A stretch of DNA of 64,000 nucleotides from Actinomucor elegans. Lineage: Eukaryota; Mucoromycota; Mucoromycetes; Mucorales; Mucoraceae. The notes beneath the pieces are model-generated. The model searched no databases. It was not told the origin of the DNA and worked only from the letters and a program-made list of their open reading frames with translations. Each line of letters begins with the position of its first letter. The stretch's first letter is position 1. The DNA lies in NCBI GenBank assembly GCA_026027325.1, contig JAMSLZ010000002.1:372001-436000 (forward strand). The letters run 5' to 3'. Below, in pieces: positions 13,068 to 24,463 of the stretch. The position numbers and the translations under genes were made by a program.

Positions 13068-13209
13068 ATTAATTCTAGAAGGTATCGAATGCCAAGTTTA
13101 ATTAATCCAAGACTGAAACTTTTCTCTTTAAATGGAAACCAAGGTGAAGATTGGAAAATCTTTTTGTAATAATATCACATCACTACCTATCACACCAATC
13201 GCTCACTGG

Positions 13210-14660
13210 AGTCTTTTCAATATTTAGGGTTCTATATGATGTACACTATTGCTCAGTGAGGCTTTATTCAAGATAAATCAATTGCAACTGTTAATGACCT
13301 GATAAAGAAGTATTCGGCTAGACAGATCTTACGAGGACGAACTGCAATCATATATACCTTAATAATGACAAGTACATGGTATGTTTGAAGTTGCTTCAAC
13401 CTACACAAGCTTTCCTTCAAAAGCCGATGTCTCTGATGTATAACTACGTATGGTGCAAAAAATATCCTCTCGTTTCCTACAACCAATTATGTCTACCATT
13501 GATCTTGGAAAATCTGGAGCTATTAATGCCAGTAATATAACACATGATATTACAAGCAAGACATCTTCGCCATCTATTCTTCAACTTGCTTACGTTTTTA
13601 CCGGCTCAACCACTTCTGCGACATCATTTGTCAATTATCACCAATAGCAAAACTCCAGCAGCACTGTCATTCTTTGTTCCAGAATTGCGGAATCATGGAA
13701 TTAATCATCCAACGTTCATCATTAATACTTGTCACAAGGCTTTTGGCCAGTTTTATTGCTAACCTGATTTTTCCAACTTGTCAGTACAGACTACTCTTCA
13801 AATGCCTCTGCGCTAACTGTTTACCTTGATCCCCGAAAATCATTGACTGCGCTGATACACCTCTTTTCCGGCTTATCAATTTCTTATAAATGATAAAAAT
13901 AGCCAACAATTATGAATCCAAGTGCCAAGAGGATATGGAAATAAACTCAGGCCTTACAGAAAACTTTAAAAACAAACGCTAGACTACAGAACGATGAAAC
14001 TACAGCCTTATTTATGGAGATTCATCATAAACGATGTTATCCAGATGTTGGATAAAAATAATGATCCGCTATTAGAACAATCCTAACAAGTGAAACTATG
14101 ACAGCGATATCAAACGAGTGCTTTCCATTATAGATATGACCCTAAGATCCACAAAACTGCTCTGTTACTACTGAAAAAATCCCTGAAATGCTTTCGATCT
14201 ACTTCCATGCTTCTACAAGCACATACTCTCTGGTATCAAGTCTCCAGAAAAAAGATCTCTCACAGTAAGTATATATATGAAATCAGAAAAGCAGATAATC
14301 CATTATGCCCACTATACCAAGAAAAAGAAAATTCTTCAACTCACTTTTAAGTGTCTTGTCCTTAAAAAAAATGGAAATCGGGAATAGGGTTTTACACCAA
14401 CGTTTCCCCGCCAATGAGATAATGGTTGAAGGTATAACAAGTATATTCATAGATCTCCAATTGCCCTTTCATCATCGTTTTGTCTTATATGCCCTTTTCA
14501 TTGTATCGGTATTTACGACTTAATGGTATATATGGCTTAACTACTGGGAATGCATAATCGAACACACTCCCTTCCAGAGTAAGAATGTTGTATCAAAAAT
14601 TGAATCACCAATCTGTATTCAGTTAATCAAACACCAATTAGAGTAATAATTTCTTTGATT
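13210..14660 (+). pseudogene. LINE reverse transcriptase distal part and C-terminal domain remnant
   Basis: Read across several frames, the stretch gives FQYLGFYM (the conserved LKYLGF of LINE reverse transcriptases), GRTAIIYTLIMTSTWYV (thumb region), then NPLCPLYQEKENSSTHF and WYIWLNYWECIIEHTPF near the 3' end. These correspond in order to the distal RT and C-terminal domain of fungal L1-like elements. Each block sits in a different frame, separated by stops. Confidence 0.7.
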
Positions 14661-14766
14661 CATACAACTGTACCTTTATTCTATTATTTCTAGATTTCAT
14701 GCACTTTTGTATTTCATATTCATGTCACCCCTCTCTGCGATGTGTGACTTTAATAAATAAAAAATT

Positions 14767-15278
14767 ATGATAAATGCAAATTATTTTAACAACTTTATGA
14801 AATTAATTGCACATCAAATGATTCAAAAACAATATTAACTTTTAATATTAAAATGGATAGACTTTGAGCGAATTGTGCTCTTGATTTTAAGCTTGAAACT
14901 GAAGATGTCCATAAATCAAAAACCTGAAAAGAAATAGACAATAATTTTATTAGATTTTTTTTTTCAAATCGCTCTCTCACGAAGCTAAATATTGCTTCAT
15001 TTTGATTGACCCGTGGATCTGAAACAGTACGAAGATCAAAATTTAAGCTTATTTAAATCGGGATTTGATTGGCTCTGCGGAGAAAACTAGTAAAAAGGTC
15101 AAATTGATACCCCACAGATCAGTTTTTTTTTTTTTGAAACAATAAACCACGATTATTTTATTATATGTAGTCGTTTTATTTTATGATAAGAAAAAGTGAT
15201 AGTAGAAACGTATAAAGAGAAGTAAAAGAAAATAAAAAAAGAAACATTTTATATAATAGTAGTATACACATCCCAGAT
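14767..15278. other. Intergenic between LINE relic and nap1 3' end
   Basis: AT-rich, with a run of T at 15123-15134 and no ORF I can support. The nap1 3' untranslated region would lie in its right part. Confidence 0.5.
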
Positions 15279-16774
15279 TTAGGATTGCTTACACTCGGGA
15301 GCGTTTTCACCCTTGGCAGGTTGCTATTAAAGAGTTAGATAAATGAACTTTGTTTATGTATTGTGTACTTACAGCATCATCATCATCCTCGTCATCATCA
15401 TCCTCGTCATCATCCTCATCTTCGTTATCTTCATCAGTAAGGAAATCATCCTATCATTGAATTAAGGTTAGTTATACATAAAAAAAAAACCACAACTGCC
15501 ATTGATTTACCTCAAAGTCATCCTCATCATCATAATCCTCGTAGTCAAGAGCCTTACCAGTGAAGAAATCAACAGCATGAGGAATGATCTTTTCCTTGAA
15601 TTCCTCACCTACGAATGACAAATAGATTAGTAAGACAATCAAATATATTAGCTTGTTTTAATCTTACCCATTTCATAATCAGCTTCGAGCTTAGCATCTA
15701 AACCTTCAGCCTCTTCTTCATCAAGCTCACCATCATCTTCGGGAAGAGTAGGAGGGTTGAAGAAGTTGAAGAAAGTCTCAGCAGGCACAGTACGCTTAAC
15801 GACACGCGTCTTGTTTGTACCCTTGTGACGTTGCTTCTTGGTCTCAACAGTGACAGTCAAGTCCTTACCTTCCTTCCAGTTGATAGCACAACCTTCAGCG
15901 AAATCATAGACATAATCACCGCCGCTGACATTTTCTTGGTAATGATAGGTCTTGGTAAGGATCTTGTCAGTAAAGAAGGCGTTATCAGCAAATTCGAATT
16001 CAAGACGGAAACCGGGCTTCTCGAGATAAGTCATGCGAATATCGACCAAGTGCTTCAAGGCTTCACAGTCTTCTTCTGAGATGGTTTCACTGATTTGAGG
16101 ATGTGTCTTTAAGGCAGTCAACCAGAACTCGGGAATACCAACAACGTTTTCTTCATCTTCCTTATCTTCTTCGATCTTCTTGGTGGCTTCTTCAGTTTCA
16201 TCATCACTGTCCTCATCGACCTTGGCACCGATAGCAACTTCCTCTTCTGTAGGTTCGTACTTGCCAGCAATAACTTGAGCACGTTGATTGTAGAAAGGAC
16301 GATACAATTCGAGATACTTCTTCTCTAAAGCCAAGACTTCTTCTTGGAACTTGCCTTCGAGTTCAGTATGCTTGGATTGAAGGTACTTGAGACCGTTGAT
16401 ACGGCGTTGAACAGCAGCAGGAAGAGGCTCGCCGATAAGGTTACCTAATTTACCTTGAAGCATGCTCATGAGAGCAGGGTTGGCAGAAGCAGCGCCTATG
16501 GAAAAAAAAAAAAAAAAATGAAAAAAGTTAAAATCTCAGTATAATCTCGGTCCAATCTTAAAGGTAATATTACCTTGAGTAGTGATAGTTTCCATTTCTT
16601 CAGTAATAGCGGGGATAGAAGGGTTGAAGTGAGAATTAATGGGTGCTTGGTTAATAGGTGTGTTTTGAGGTGTAGGTGCAGTAGCTTTTTTGTTTTTGAT
16701 ATCAACTACTGATAAATTAGTTTTTATTTTTAAACCGAGATTCTTGAGATTATGTTACCTGCTTGCTGATCCAT
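15279..16774 (-). CDS. nap1: Nap1 nucleosome assembly protein
   Basis: Six exons (16774-16759, 16708-16574, 16495-15668, 15608-15511, 15450-15373, 15323-15279) give 399 residues with every junction in phase. The protein is a typical Nap1: the long dimerisation helix around LEGKFQEEVLALEKKYLELY, then the earmuff fold containing VGIPEFWLTALKTHP, FFNFFNPPTLPEDD and IPHAVDFFTGKALDYED, and a very acidic C-terminal tail. It is a histone H2A-H2B chaperone that shuttles between cytoplasm and nucleus. The protein ends in CKQS, which fits the CaaX-like end known from NAP1-family proteins and suggests prenylation. The first exon carries only 16 coding nt. A Glu/Asp-coding tract is split over two exons. 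rad23 lies 432 bp upstream in the same orientation. Confidence 0.95.
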
Positions 16775-17206
16775 TAAGAAGAAGAAGTGAAGAAAAGGCT
16801 TATAAACCTAAAAGAAGCGTTTTGAAGGTTTTAGACTGGCGAAAAGGGCTTGGAATGAAAAGTTTTACTTTCACTCTTTGGTTTGTGACTTAATCTTTTT
16901 TTTTTATCCCCCAACAAAAAATTTTGCGTACTTTCTAAACCCCAAATGGCCGCGATCCAAGGCTGAACAGCTGAGGTATTACATAAGAAAAAAGGCGGGG
17001 GATTGTGCATAAAAAAGCCCTATTAAATGACCTGTCAAAAACGAGCATTTTTCTCGTTGATGTTAACTCAAAGCTTATCATATCGGTTGATGATGCATCT
17101 CGGGTTTAAAACAATAAAAAAGGCACATATATATGAAGTTACTTTATAATAATAATCAGGTAAATCAATAATTGGGGACCCTTTTTAGAATTTCCCCCAA
17201 AAAAAA
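16775..17206. other. Intergenic between nap1 start and rad23 stop
   Basis: 432 bp holding the nap1 promoter and the rad23 3' end. It contains poly-A/T stretches (16892-16900, 17201-17206) but no ORF or repeat I can support. No clear TATA box is visible close to the nap1 ATG. Confidence 0.5.
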
Positions 17207-18903
17207 TTACTCCATATCTTCGTGTCCATGTTCAAACAAGTAGTTGGCTGCCAGTTCTATTTAACAGCGTCAGCTTATTGGTTTATATTACGGTATTTTA
17301 TTCTTACCTTCGTTCTTTTCACAAGCAAAGTAAGCTTCGATGACAACATGTCTTTCAAAACCTAAAGCAACCAACTAGCAAAAGAAAGTCAGCTCAGAAA
17401 TTATCCATATTAACTATTATACGGGGTACTTACTCTGTCAATAGCTTCTCTTTCTTCCGGAGTCACTTGAACCATAGTGGATCCTGGGGGTACACCTTCT
17501 TCATCATCAACACCTTCCAACAAAGCTTGTAAGAATCCATTAGGATCCGCGTTGATTGATCTCAGGAGCTCTGGGTTGGATTGTCCCAATTGTTGAAGCA
17601 AAGGTTGAAGTAATGAGGGGTTGGATTGAACCAATTGACGAATCTGTTGGAAGTGAGCCGTATTTCTAAGATTGCTAAAATCAGTATTGCCAGCTGCTGA
17701 TTGCTGTTGCTGTTGTTGCTGTTGTTGTGCTTGCTGTTGTGCAGCAGCAAACAAGTTTAATGGTGCGTCTAGATAATACAAACGTTAGTCATCTTTATGG
17801 TTATCGCTCTAAAAGTATTTACTGGAAGGAGTTTCTGTAGTAGGAGAAGTAGCTGTGTTAGTAGTAGATGTAGTCGTAGTTGTAGTAGTAGCTTCTTGAG
17901 TTGGTTGTTCAGCAGCTTGGCTTGCATTCATTTGACTCAAAACATGTTCAGGAATACCCTACATATACATACATATATAATCAATGGATCCGATTTAACA
18001 AGTTATAGTATAAACATACATTGAAAAGGTATTCTACTGCTCTGTCAGGGTTATTGAAACTAGCGCGAAGAGCACGTACACATTGTTCACGCTCAAAACC
18101 CATTTCCATCATGTTCAAAATAACACCATCAAGTTTACTACCGGTCACTATAAAAGTAGATCAGTATACCTCTTTTTTATCAAAATTAAACTAGACTTAC
18201 ATAATTGAGTATCATCGTCCTCGGTAGCTGTAGCTTCGGGAGTAGCTACAGGTGCAGCAGTAGCAGCAGGAATGCGAACTGGAGGAGGAGCTTGTGCTTC
18301 AGTTGATGTTTGGGCAGCTTGAGGAGTAGGGGTCACTTCTTTGGGCTGTTCTGTTACAGCAGCAACAGCAGCAGGCTTTGGTGTGCTAGCTGAAGAAGAA
18401 GCAGGAGTGGCTTTGGGCTTATATCATGATATATATCAGAATACATGCATTGATACACTATCATCTCAAACTTTTTACCTTTGAAACCATGACAACCAAG
18501 AAGTCCTTTTCGCTAATGTTATATTCCTCAACCTTCTTATCGTCAACAAGAATTTTACCTATTCATACGTAGCTTATTAGTAAAGCTTATTGACTTGGCA
18601 TAGTGCAAAGCGTACCAGAAAAGATAAGTTTCTGCTGAGCAACAGGATGGCCCTGAGACTCTTGAATCTTTTCCTTGACCGAGAGGATCTAGAATGCAAA
18701 TGAGTCAATAGGCTGTACTATATAGATTCGTTTTAGTTGTAGATTACTAACAGAATCGGAACTATCTACGTCAAGTTTAAACTGTTTTTGTTGAAGTGTC
18801 TTGATAGTAAGTTGCTATTATAATAGAGGCCTTCGTTAACAAAAAAAGATGCTGGAGAACGCGTAGCGTTTGTATTTGCCGAACTATTTACCAGAGCACC
18901 CAT
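17207..18903 (-). CDS. rad23: Rad23 ubiquitin receptor / nucleotide excision repair protein
   Basis: Ten exons (18903-18892, 18814-18752, 18688-18616, 18558-18479, 18417-18201, 18147-18020, 17958-17823, 17768-17434, 17374-17308, 17256-17207) give 386 residues, all in phase. Domains in order: ubiquitin-like domain (1-76, LTIKTLQQKQFKLDV), Ala/Pro/Thr linker, UBA1 (about 150-195, MMEMGFEREQCVRALRASF), Thr-rich and Gln-rich linkers, XPC/Rad4-binding STI1-like domain (about 267-322) and UBA2 (about 339-386, LVALGFERHVVIEAYFAC). Rad23 carries ubiquitinated clients to the proteasome through its ubiquitin-like domain and stabilises Rad4/XPC in repair. The first coding exon has only 12 nt (MGAL). The total length and domain set are normal for the family. 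Confidence 0.96.
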
Positions 18904-20116
18904 CGTATTTTAGAAGTAAAGAAAGATATAAAGATGTATACACCCAAAAAAAAATTTACTTTTTGTATGTACTGCGACACGTATTACAATGAGCAATGAG
19001 CCCGTACAGCTTGTGAAAGTGTAGGCAACGTCACAGCAAGAATGTTAATTTGAGTAAGTTTTGTTTATCTTCCGTTAGCCAATGAAATGTTTATATTTTT
19101 GGCGCGTTTCATGGAGTTTGAATGTATTGTTTCTGGTAGCAAATCAAAATTACGCCAAATTTAAAACTTCGAAATGAAAATTTTCTAAAGGGGTTGTATA
19201 CCTTGAGGCGCAATTTTTTTTTTTTTTTTTTTTTTTTTAGCTTTAGGTCTTCTTTAGATATGATATAAATATCATTCTAGAAATATAGTTGATATTCGAC
19301 ATAAATCTTTAATAATTTAAATGTATACCTGTTATTTTTTTATAATTTTTTCCCATGCAAAATGTTCCACTTTTTAAAAGATAATCACAATTGTCAAACG
19401 TCGTTTATATATTATAGATAACTCCAAGCTCTTATAATATACTATGAATTCACTCTTGTTCATTTTGATATGAAATTAAGTATTGCACCAAACCCATTCA
19501 TACATCTTTTAGTCTTTTTTTTTATTTTATTTCTTTTTTTTTTTGCAGATCAGAATCGGGCCTTGCAAACAACGAACTAATAAAGTTTAAAGACAGCCAT
19601 CCAATGAGCATAATATATGTAATGCAATCATCATCCCTTGTTAGCTGACGATGGTATAAAGTTTCGTTGGTATTTTTTTTTTTGCCAAGAATGCTCAAAC
19701 AGACCCTGACTGTAATGTCACTCAAAGATCACCCAAGTGGATAAAAAAGCGTTGATACTATAAATACCTTTATCTAATGAGTAAGGCTTTGATGTTGAAA
19801 TAGGTAAAAAAAAAAAGAGCTACATGCGCAGTTATCATCCGGTTCTTGGTGGACTTACGGAAACATTATAAACTTTAATTCTTGTTATTTATCAATAAAC
19901 GCACAGGAATAAAGGTATTTTACACAAAGTACTTGCATAATGATACATCTGATCAAAACAGCTCAAGTCTCAAATACGAAACGAAAAGCGGTAATTGTAA
20001 TTTGCGGCTTTGTTCATTACACAAGAATTACACCATCGTCATTTATGTTTAATATAAATAGGAGGGCCTTTTTTTTTGGACTTTCCCTTTGTTCATCAAT
20101 ACTTTTTTTCTTCATC
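18904..20116. other. Intergenic, with T25 tract
   Basis: This divergent spacer between rad23 and the small zinc-finger gene contains a run of 25 T at 19214-19238 and several shorter runs. Short ORFs on either strand (for example 19522-19725) have no features I can support. Confidence 0.5.
20053..20060 (+). promoter_or_regulatory. TATA box of the small zinc-finger gene
   Basis: TATAAATA lies 57 bp upstream of the ATG at 20117. Its position and sequence fit a core promoter; this is inference from position only. Confidence 0.45.
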
Positions 20117-20362
20117 ATGTTGGCCTCTATTCCTATATCTGTTTCAAACACACCAAGCTATTCAAGACGATATTATCATGACTGGCCCTTGAATGAAATC
20201 GAAGAAAATGTAATGACACTTGCCACTTGCTCTCAAATCAATCAACAACCACCTCTGAATAATAAACTGCGTCGATCCACCGTGGTGCGTTGTAGTGCTT
20301 GCCACAGAAAGTTCCATTCGGTTGGTAACCTTGCCAACCATCAACAACTTTATCAACATTAA
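20117..20362 (+). CDS. Small protein with a single C2H2 zinc finger
   Basis: I start this gene at the ATG at 20117 because it follows the TATA box by 57 bp, and I regard the longer frame upstream (to 19940) as untranslated. The product is 81 residues. The N-terminal half is unstructured; residues about 58-80 form one C2H2 finger, CSACHRKFHSVGNLANHQQLYQH, with C-x2-C-x12-H spacing. The last His pairing is x5, slightly longer than usual. The protein stops just after the finger. A single terminal finger usually needs a flanking basic region or a partner to bind DNA, so it could equally bind RNA or protein. No intron is needed. Confidence 0.55.
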   Translation: MLASIPISVSNTPSYSRRYYHDWPLNEIEENVMTLATCSQINQQPPLNNKLRRSTVVRCSACHRKFHSVGNLANHQQLYQH

Positions 20363-20642
20363 ATAATAACAATACCCTTATCATCAGCATCTTGTAAATA
20401 AATTCCCTCACTTGTATAGATAAAAGAGCCCTTTTTTTTTATTATTATTATTATTTTAATTATAATAAAAAATGACATTAATATACTACCCATTATACCT
20501 TAATAGGCCAATGCCATCATGTTAGCGTTTCCCCAGCTTTCTAATTCACCACGTTTACTCTATGCTAAATAGCGAGAAAAAGCGCCAAGTATCAATTGCA
20601 TGTGCCACATGGCTTAATATTACAGTCGTACAGCACATATAC
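20363..20642. other. Short spacer, AT-rich
   Basis: It holds the 3' end of the zinc-finger gene and an ATT-rich microsatellite near 20437-20460. I see nothing else in it. Confidence 0.4.
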
Positions 20643-21143
20643 TCAAGCTTTTTCCATTGTTTTCCATACAATCATCTGACTTCTTACCCCCAAAAGCGCT
20701 TCCACAAGATCGGAACGCTTAAAAGGAAGTAACGTATATAAAATGCTACACTGGGTTATGAAACAGGGATACTGGGATTTGAGTGCTAGACCTGCTTCCA
20801 GAGCTATAAAACTGCTTCGAGAACCCATAAGCATAAACATATTATCCGGTTCTTGTGTAATGGTTACAGCCACCGTGAAAGGCAGAATGACCCTTGAGAG
20901 ATTTTCTTGGTGAACTAGTGGTATTCGGGTATGATCGATTTTATCTGTCATGCATTCTTTACTTTTTGGGCCCGAGGTTGTGTGTGTTGTATATACACTC
21001 AAATATTTGGATACCACCTGTGCCTTTTCATCCTTGCCATAAATATGCTTGTTCTCCGTTAAAAAAGTAATAGAGGTAATGAAGGCAACAAGTTTCAGTA
21101 TTTGGCCAATTCCATCGTAATCTAGTCGAGTAACACATATCAT
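20643..21143 (-). CDS. Unrecognised ORF (possibly a gene remnant)
   Basis: A 166-codon open frame is long for this AT-rich background. I do not recognise the product. It has no signal peptide; a central stretch (RVILPFTVAVTITQEPDNMF) reads like a beta-strand-rich fold, and the start (MICVTRLDYDGIGQI) has a faint PAS-domain look that I cannot confirm. The frame is preceded on the minus strand by other-frame coding-like sequence (21028-21243), so a frameshift or intron is possible. An 11-C run sits at 21294-21304. It may be a decaying gene. Confidence 0.3.
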   Translation of the reverse strand: MICVTRLDYDGIGQILKLVAFITSITFLTENKHIYGKDEKAQVVSKYLSVYTTHTTSGPKSKECMTDKIDHTRIPLVHQENLSRVILPFTVAVTITQEPDNMFMLMGSRSSFIALEAGLALKSQYPCFITQCSILYTLLPFKRSDLVEALLGVRSQMIVWKTMEKA

Positions 21144-21356
21144 TCCTTAATGCACCCTTTCTTCTATGATAGAAATCTCTGAGAAACATACGCTTACTAT
21201 ATCCAGTTATCGGCTGTTTTCTGTCAAATTGCACAGCATACATTCAGTCATTTGGCTTATGAAGGTTATACATATTCTAATAAAATTGTATAACCCCCCC
21301 CCCCGCAGTAGTTACAAGTACCAAATGATTGCTCTATCTGATCCACTGACTTGCTA

Positions 21357-21600
21357 CTGAATATGGGTCATACTTTTGAAATGTGACTTTTGACCGAGAT
21401 CGCCCGAGAGATCTTGATACGAAATGACATCGCTACATATAATTTATCACTAATCACGAACGATATGCTACATTGTAGGCATTGAGATGAATGATCTCAA
21501 TAGGAAATGGCACTCATTCTATTTACATATTACTAATCAAACACGATGCTTGGCCGAGATTCAATTGAAAAATCGATACATCATATGTAAGAGATTGTAT
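21357..21600 (+). repeat. Dispersed about 170-bp repeat, two adjacent diverged units
   Basis: The core around 21385-21412 (ATGTGACTTTTGACCGAGATC, then CGAGAGATCTTGAT) matches the core at 58705-58735. A second, weaker copy (GATGCTTGGCCGAGATTCAA) follows about 160 bp later near 21541. Spacing between units is like that at 29.2-29.6 kb and 58.7-58.9 kb. I see no coding content. Confidence 0.5.
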
Positions 21601-22257
21601 GAAAAGTATATAATAATATAATTAATTACTGATAAATTGAATACAGTAAGCGTATTTCAGTTAAACAAAAGTTCTAATAGAAGCAATAACGCATTCTGAG
21701 TGTATGGGTTATTTTTTTGATTGTTTACACCCGTAGAGAAATCTTTTGGTCTTAAATAGCTAGAATTTATGTAGATTGCATGAATTTAGCATCCCATCGC
21801 TCAAATACAATATATTCGTAGTAGCTTAGTTATATTAAATGCATTAATTGTCTTTGAACATGGAATGATCATTAGTTACGACATAAAACCCGTGTGAGGG
21901 ATGATGTTGAGACATTCAAAATGGGAAAACTTTGCTCCAAATTTTCGAAACATCTCCTTTGTCTTATGGAACACGAATATGACACTATTGCAAAATGATC
22001 TACAACCAACTTAGATACACTATATTATAAAGTAAGTGTACGTATTTATTTCATATTTTTTATGATATCAAATATTCGAGTTATGATTACACTCCTGTAT
22101 CATGAAAGCATCCAAGTTTTATTAATGATCACTCTTTTATTTAAAGAAAACCTTGAATGACACTTATATCATTCGGTTTACTTTTCTATTGTACGCAGTC
22201 TTTCTTGAAATACCTTTGTGCGTCGATATTTATTTTTTATAATAAAATGAGTAGAAA

Positions 22258-22294
<37 letters not shown>

Positions 22295-22527
22295 CGTAGG
22301 TAGTAGTAGGTAATAAGGAAGTTGATACAAAGCCAACCAATAAAAATTAATAATATATCTTGATATGTAGTAACTGTGTACAAATGTACCTTGTTTTGGC
22401 GGTTTTAAAGAGGTTGTAAAAGTAAAACCTATATTGAAGCTGTGTTTATAGCTTTTTAAAGTATATATTTATATATACAGAATGGTGAATTATTGGAAAA
22501 TAAAGCAAAAGATATAACAATGCTTTA
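21601..22527. other. Intergenic, with T30 tract
   Basis: AT-rich sequence with a run of 30 T at 22262-22291. I see no ORF or RNA gene I can support. Confidence 0.5.
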
Positions 22528-22818
22528 TCAGAAGCAAAACATAGTTTGAGAGAGAAGGAATAGCATCATAGTTAATTTGCTCAATGCGTAATCAAATCCT
22601 ATACCAAGTGTTTTAATCGTAGTATTCACCTGAGCTCTTTCATTATGCTCGGCTTCAATTAAAGGATGATGTAGGTAGTCTATCCAGTGAGATTGCTCCT
22701 GCTTTTGATCCAAGTAAAACGACTTGGGCATAGGAGGAATAGATTCTAGGGTTTTGTAATTTTCTTTTAAAGCACATGTTTGCCTATGGGCCCTTGCATT
22801 CAGATACTCATGTAATTT
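22528..22818 (-). pseudogene. Open frame lacking a start, possible exon or gene relic
   Basis: A 97-codon open stretch runs from a splice-acceptor-like TAG at 22819-22821 to a stop at 22528. Its first part has a natural, protein-like composition (around KLHEYLNARAHRQTCALK and ESIPPMPKSFYLDQK), unlike the low-complexity ORFs nearby, and the first ATG is internal. Upstream sequence gives no joinable exon that I can support, so I treat it as a relic or an isolated exon of an unknown gene. Confidence 0.3.
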
Positions 22819-23043
22819 CTATGCACTCCTATTTTCTAATTCAAAGCAACATATTGGAGTTCTACATAATTCATTATTTCTAATACTATCATTTGATTGT
22901 ATATTTTGCAAAAAGTATTACAAATACGTAGATTAGACGAAACAGCTCGCCTTGTTCACTATTTATTTTAGTTAACAAATACATTGAGGTATAAATATGA
23001 TAAAGTTGAAATTAGTTGAGAGTTTGTAATGTAAAAGGGATAT

Positions 23044-23668
23044 CTAGCACTCTTTAAGATATTGATGAGCATCATCACCTTCGTTACTATTTAAATCAAT
23101 AGAAATAGGGATAATGATAGCTACCTGTTTTGGACCTAAAGTCTCTACTTGATGCGTTTTGGTGTTATTGCTACTATTGGAAGATCTGGATGCTAAGATA
23201 TCCGAGTATTGTGGATCAAATATTAAAGTGAATGACCAGTAAAAGGGTGAGTATCGCTTGAAAAAACGGCAGTTGGGGAACTTCCACTGATAATTGTAGA
23301 CCTTGTCCTTTGCTCCGCCTGCAATGGGGGCTGTTGGTAGTCCACTAGCAACCGTTAATGAAATAGACTGATTGCTATTCCTGTTTGTCCAGCGAAAGTA
23401 CACATCAAGAGAAGAAGGGTAGTTAAATACAGACATTGCCTTGGTATTCGCAATATCTAAGAATGGTTAGGCACAAGGATATGTATGCTTTTAATCCTGA
23501 CATACTTTTTGCTGTACCAAGGATAGCATGCTGTAAAGTTACTTGTTCATTTGGGATAAGCTTTTGATTCGCTACTGGGCTATTTACTGACACGAGATTA
23601 GTGGTTGTATTTGCAGTTACGGCTGATATAATAGTAGCTGCTAGAAGTAATAGCACTATTAATTTCAT
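23044..23668 (-). CDS. Secreted protein of unknown function
   Basis: Two exons, 23668-23506 and 23456-23044, are joined by a 49-nt intron and give 191 residues. The N-terminus is a clear signal peptide (MKLIVLLLLAATIISAVTA), so the product probably enters the secretory pathway. Several N-x-S/T sites could be glycosylated (NTTT, NQSISL, NSSNNT). The mature part contains a VYFRW strand, a VYNYQWKFPNCRF segment and aromatic-rich strands, giving a beta-rich appearance; it ends in Cys. I do not recognise the family. A longer frame upstream of the chosen ATG exists, but the signal peptide argues for the start at 23668. A TATA-like box lies about 106 bp upstream. Confidence 0.7.
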
Positions 23669-23773
23669 CGAAAATGCGTAGTTAAAAGATAATAAAAAAG
23701 CAGAACACAAAGAGATAGCCAGTAGATTGATTCTTGAAAACGATAAAAGTAGGAGCCAGGAACACCCCAAAGA

Positions 23774-23782
23774 TTTTATATA
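23774..23782 (-). promoter_or_regulatory. TATA-like box of the secreted-protein gene
   Basis: On the minus strand TATATAAAA lies about 106 bp upstream of the ATG at 23668. It is assigned by sequence and position only. Confidence 0.4.
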
Positions 23783-24463
23783 GGCAATATAGGAGTGATC
23801 TTTTATAAGAATGAGTCTACGGTCTAAGACAAACTAATACAACAGCTTCCCTTGATCCTCAAATAGGAAGTTTAGAGAACCATACTATAGCAATACAGTG
23901 CATGTTTTTGGTTTTCATTATATATAGATATTGTACAGGAAGGTAGTTGCATAATAATTAATTTAATTGCTTATAGAATACTCATATTGTCATTCAAATA
24001 AACACCAAGAATTAGCACGTCTACACACATAGTGGTTGTTAAGCAAAGAATGCAATTTACTAATATGAACATTTGAGTTATATTTCGCATTAAGTTTTTA
24101 GAAAAGATCAAAAGGAAGCCACTGAAAATTTTAACATGTTTGTCAATGACCATCAAGTTTCAAGAACTGAGAAAAAATATACAAAACCTCACGTTTTGGT
24201 AGTATTTCTATCTATTACCGAGAGCTTGTTTTATAGTCAAATGGAACTGGAGCACAGATCTTGTTTGCGCATGTATCACAGCTGTCATGATAAGGTTTAA
24301 CTCATTACAGGTTAACAATCATGCTTCCAAAATTACTCGACTCTGATTGGCTATCAGGTCTCGGGTGACTGTTCAATTGCCTTTTTACTAGGATTTTTCT
24401 TCTGTTCAATTGACAGTTTTATCTCTTGCCCACCCGTAAATAGCACTATCAATATAACCCAGC
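23783..24463. other. Divergent intergenic spacer
   Basis: This region lies between the secreted-protein gene (-) and the coiled-coil gene (+). It is AT-rich and holds no supported ORF; the promoters of both genes must be in or near it. Confidence 0.4.

Larger units (their letters stand above)
11471..14766 (+). mobile_element. Decayed non-LTR (L1-like LINE) retrotransposon
   Basis: The pieces lie in the order of an L1-type LINE: an ORF1-like segment with two CCHC zinc knuckles (11471-12282), an endonuclease fragment (12687-13067), a reverse-transcriptase distal part (about 13210-13760) and the LINE C-terminal domain (about 14190-14660). The right end is an A/T-rich tail near 14750-14770 that may be the remains of the poly-A. 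Frames change repeatedly through stops and indels, and no intact ORF remains. The RT catalytic core (the region expected before 13200) is largely unreadable, so this copy is dead. I did not find target-site duplications by eye. Confidence 0.8.
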
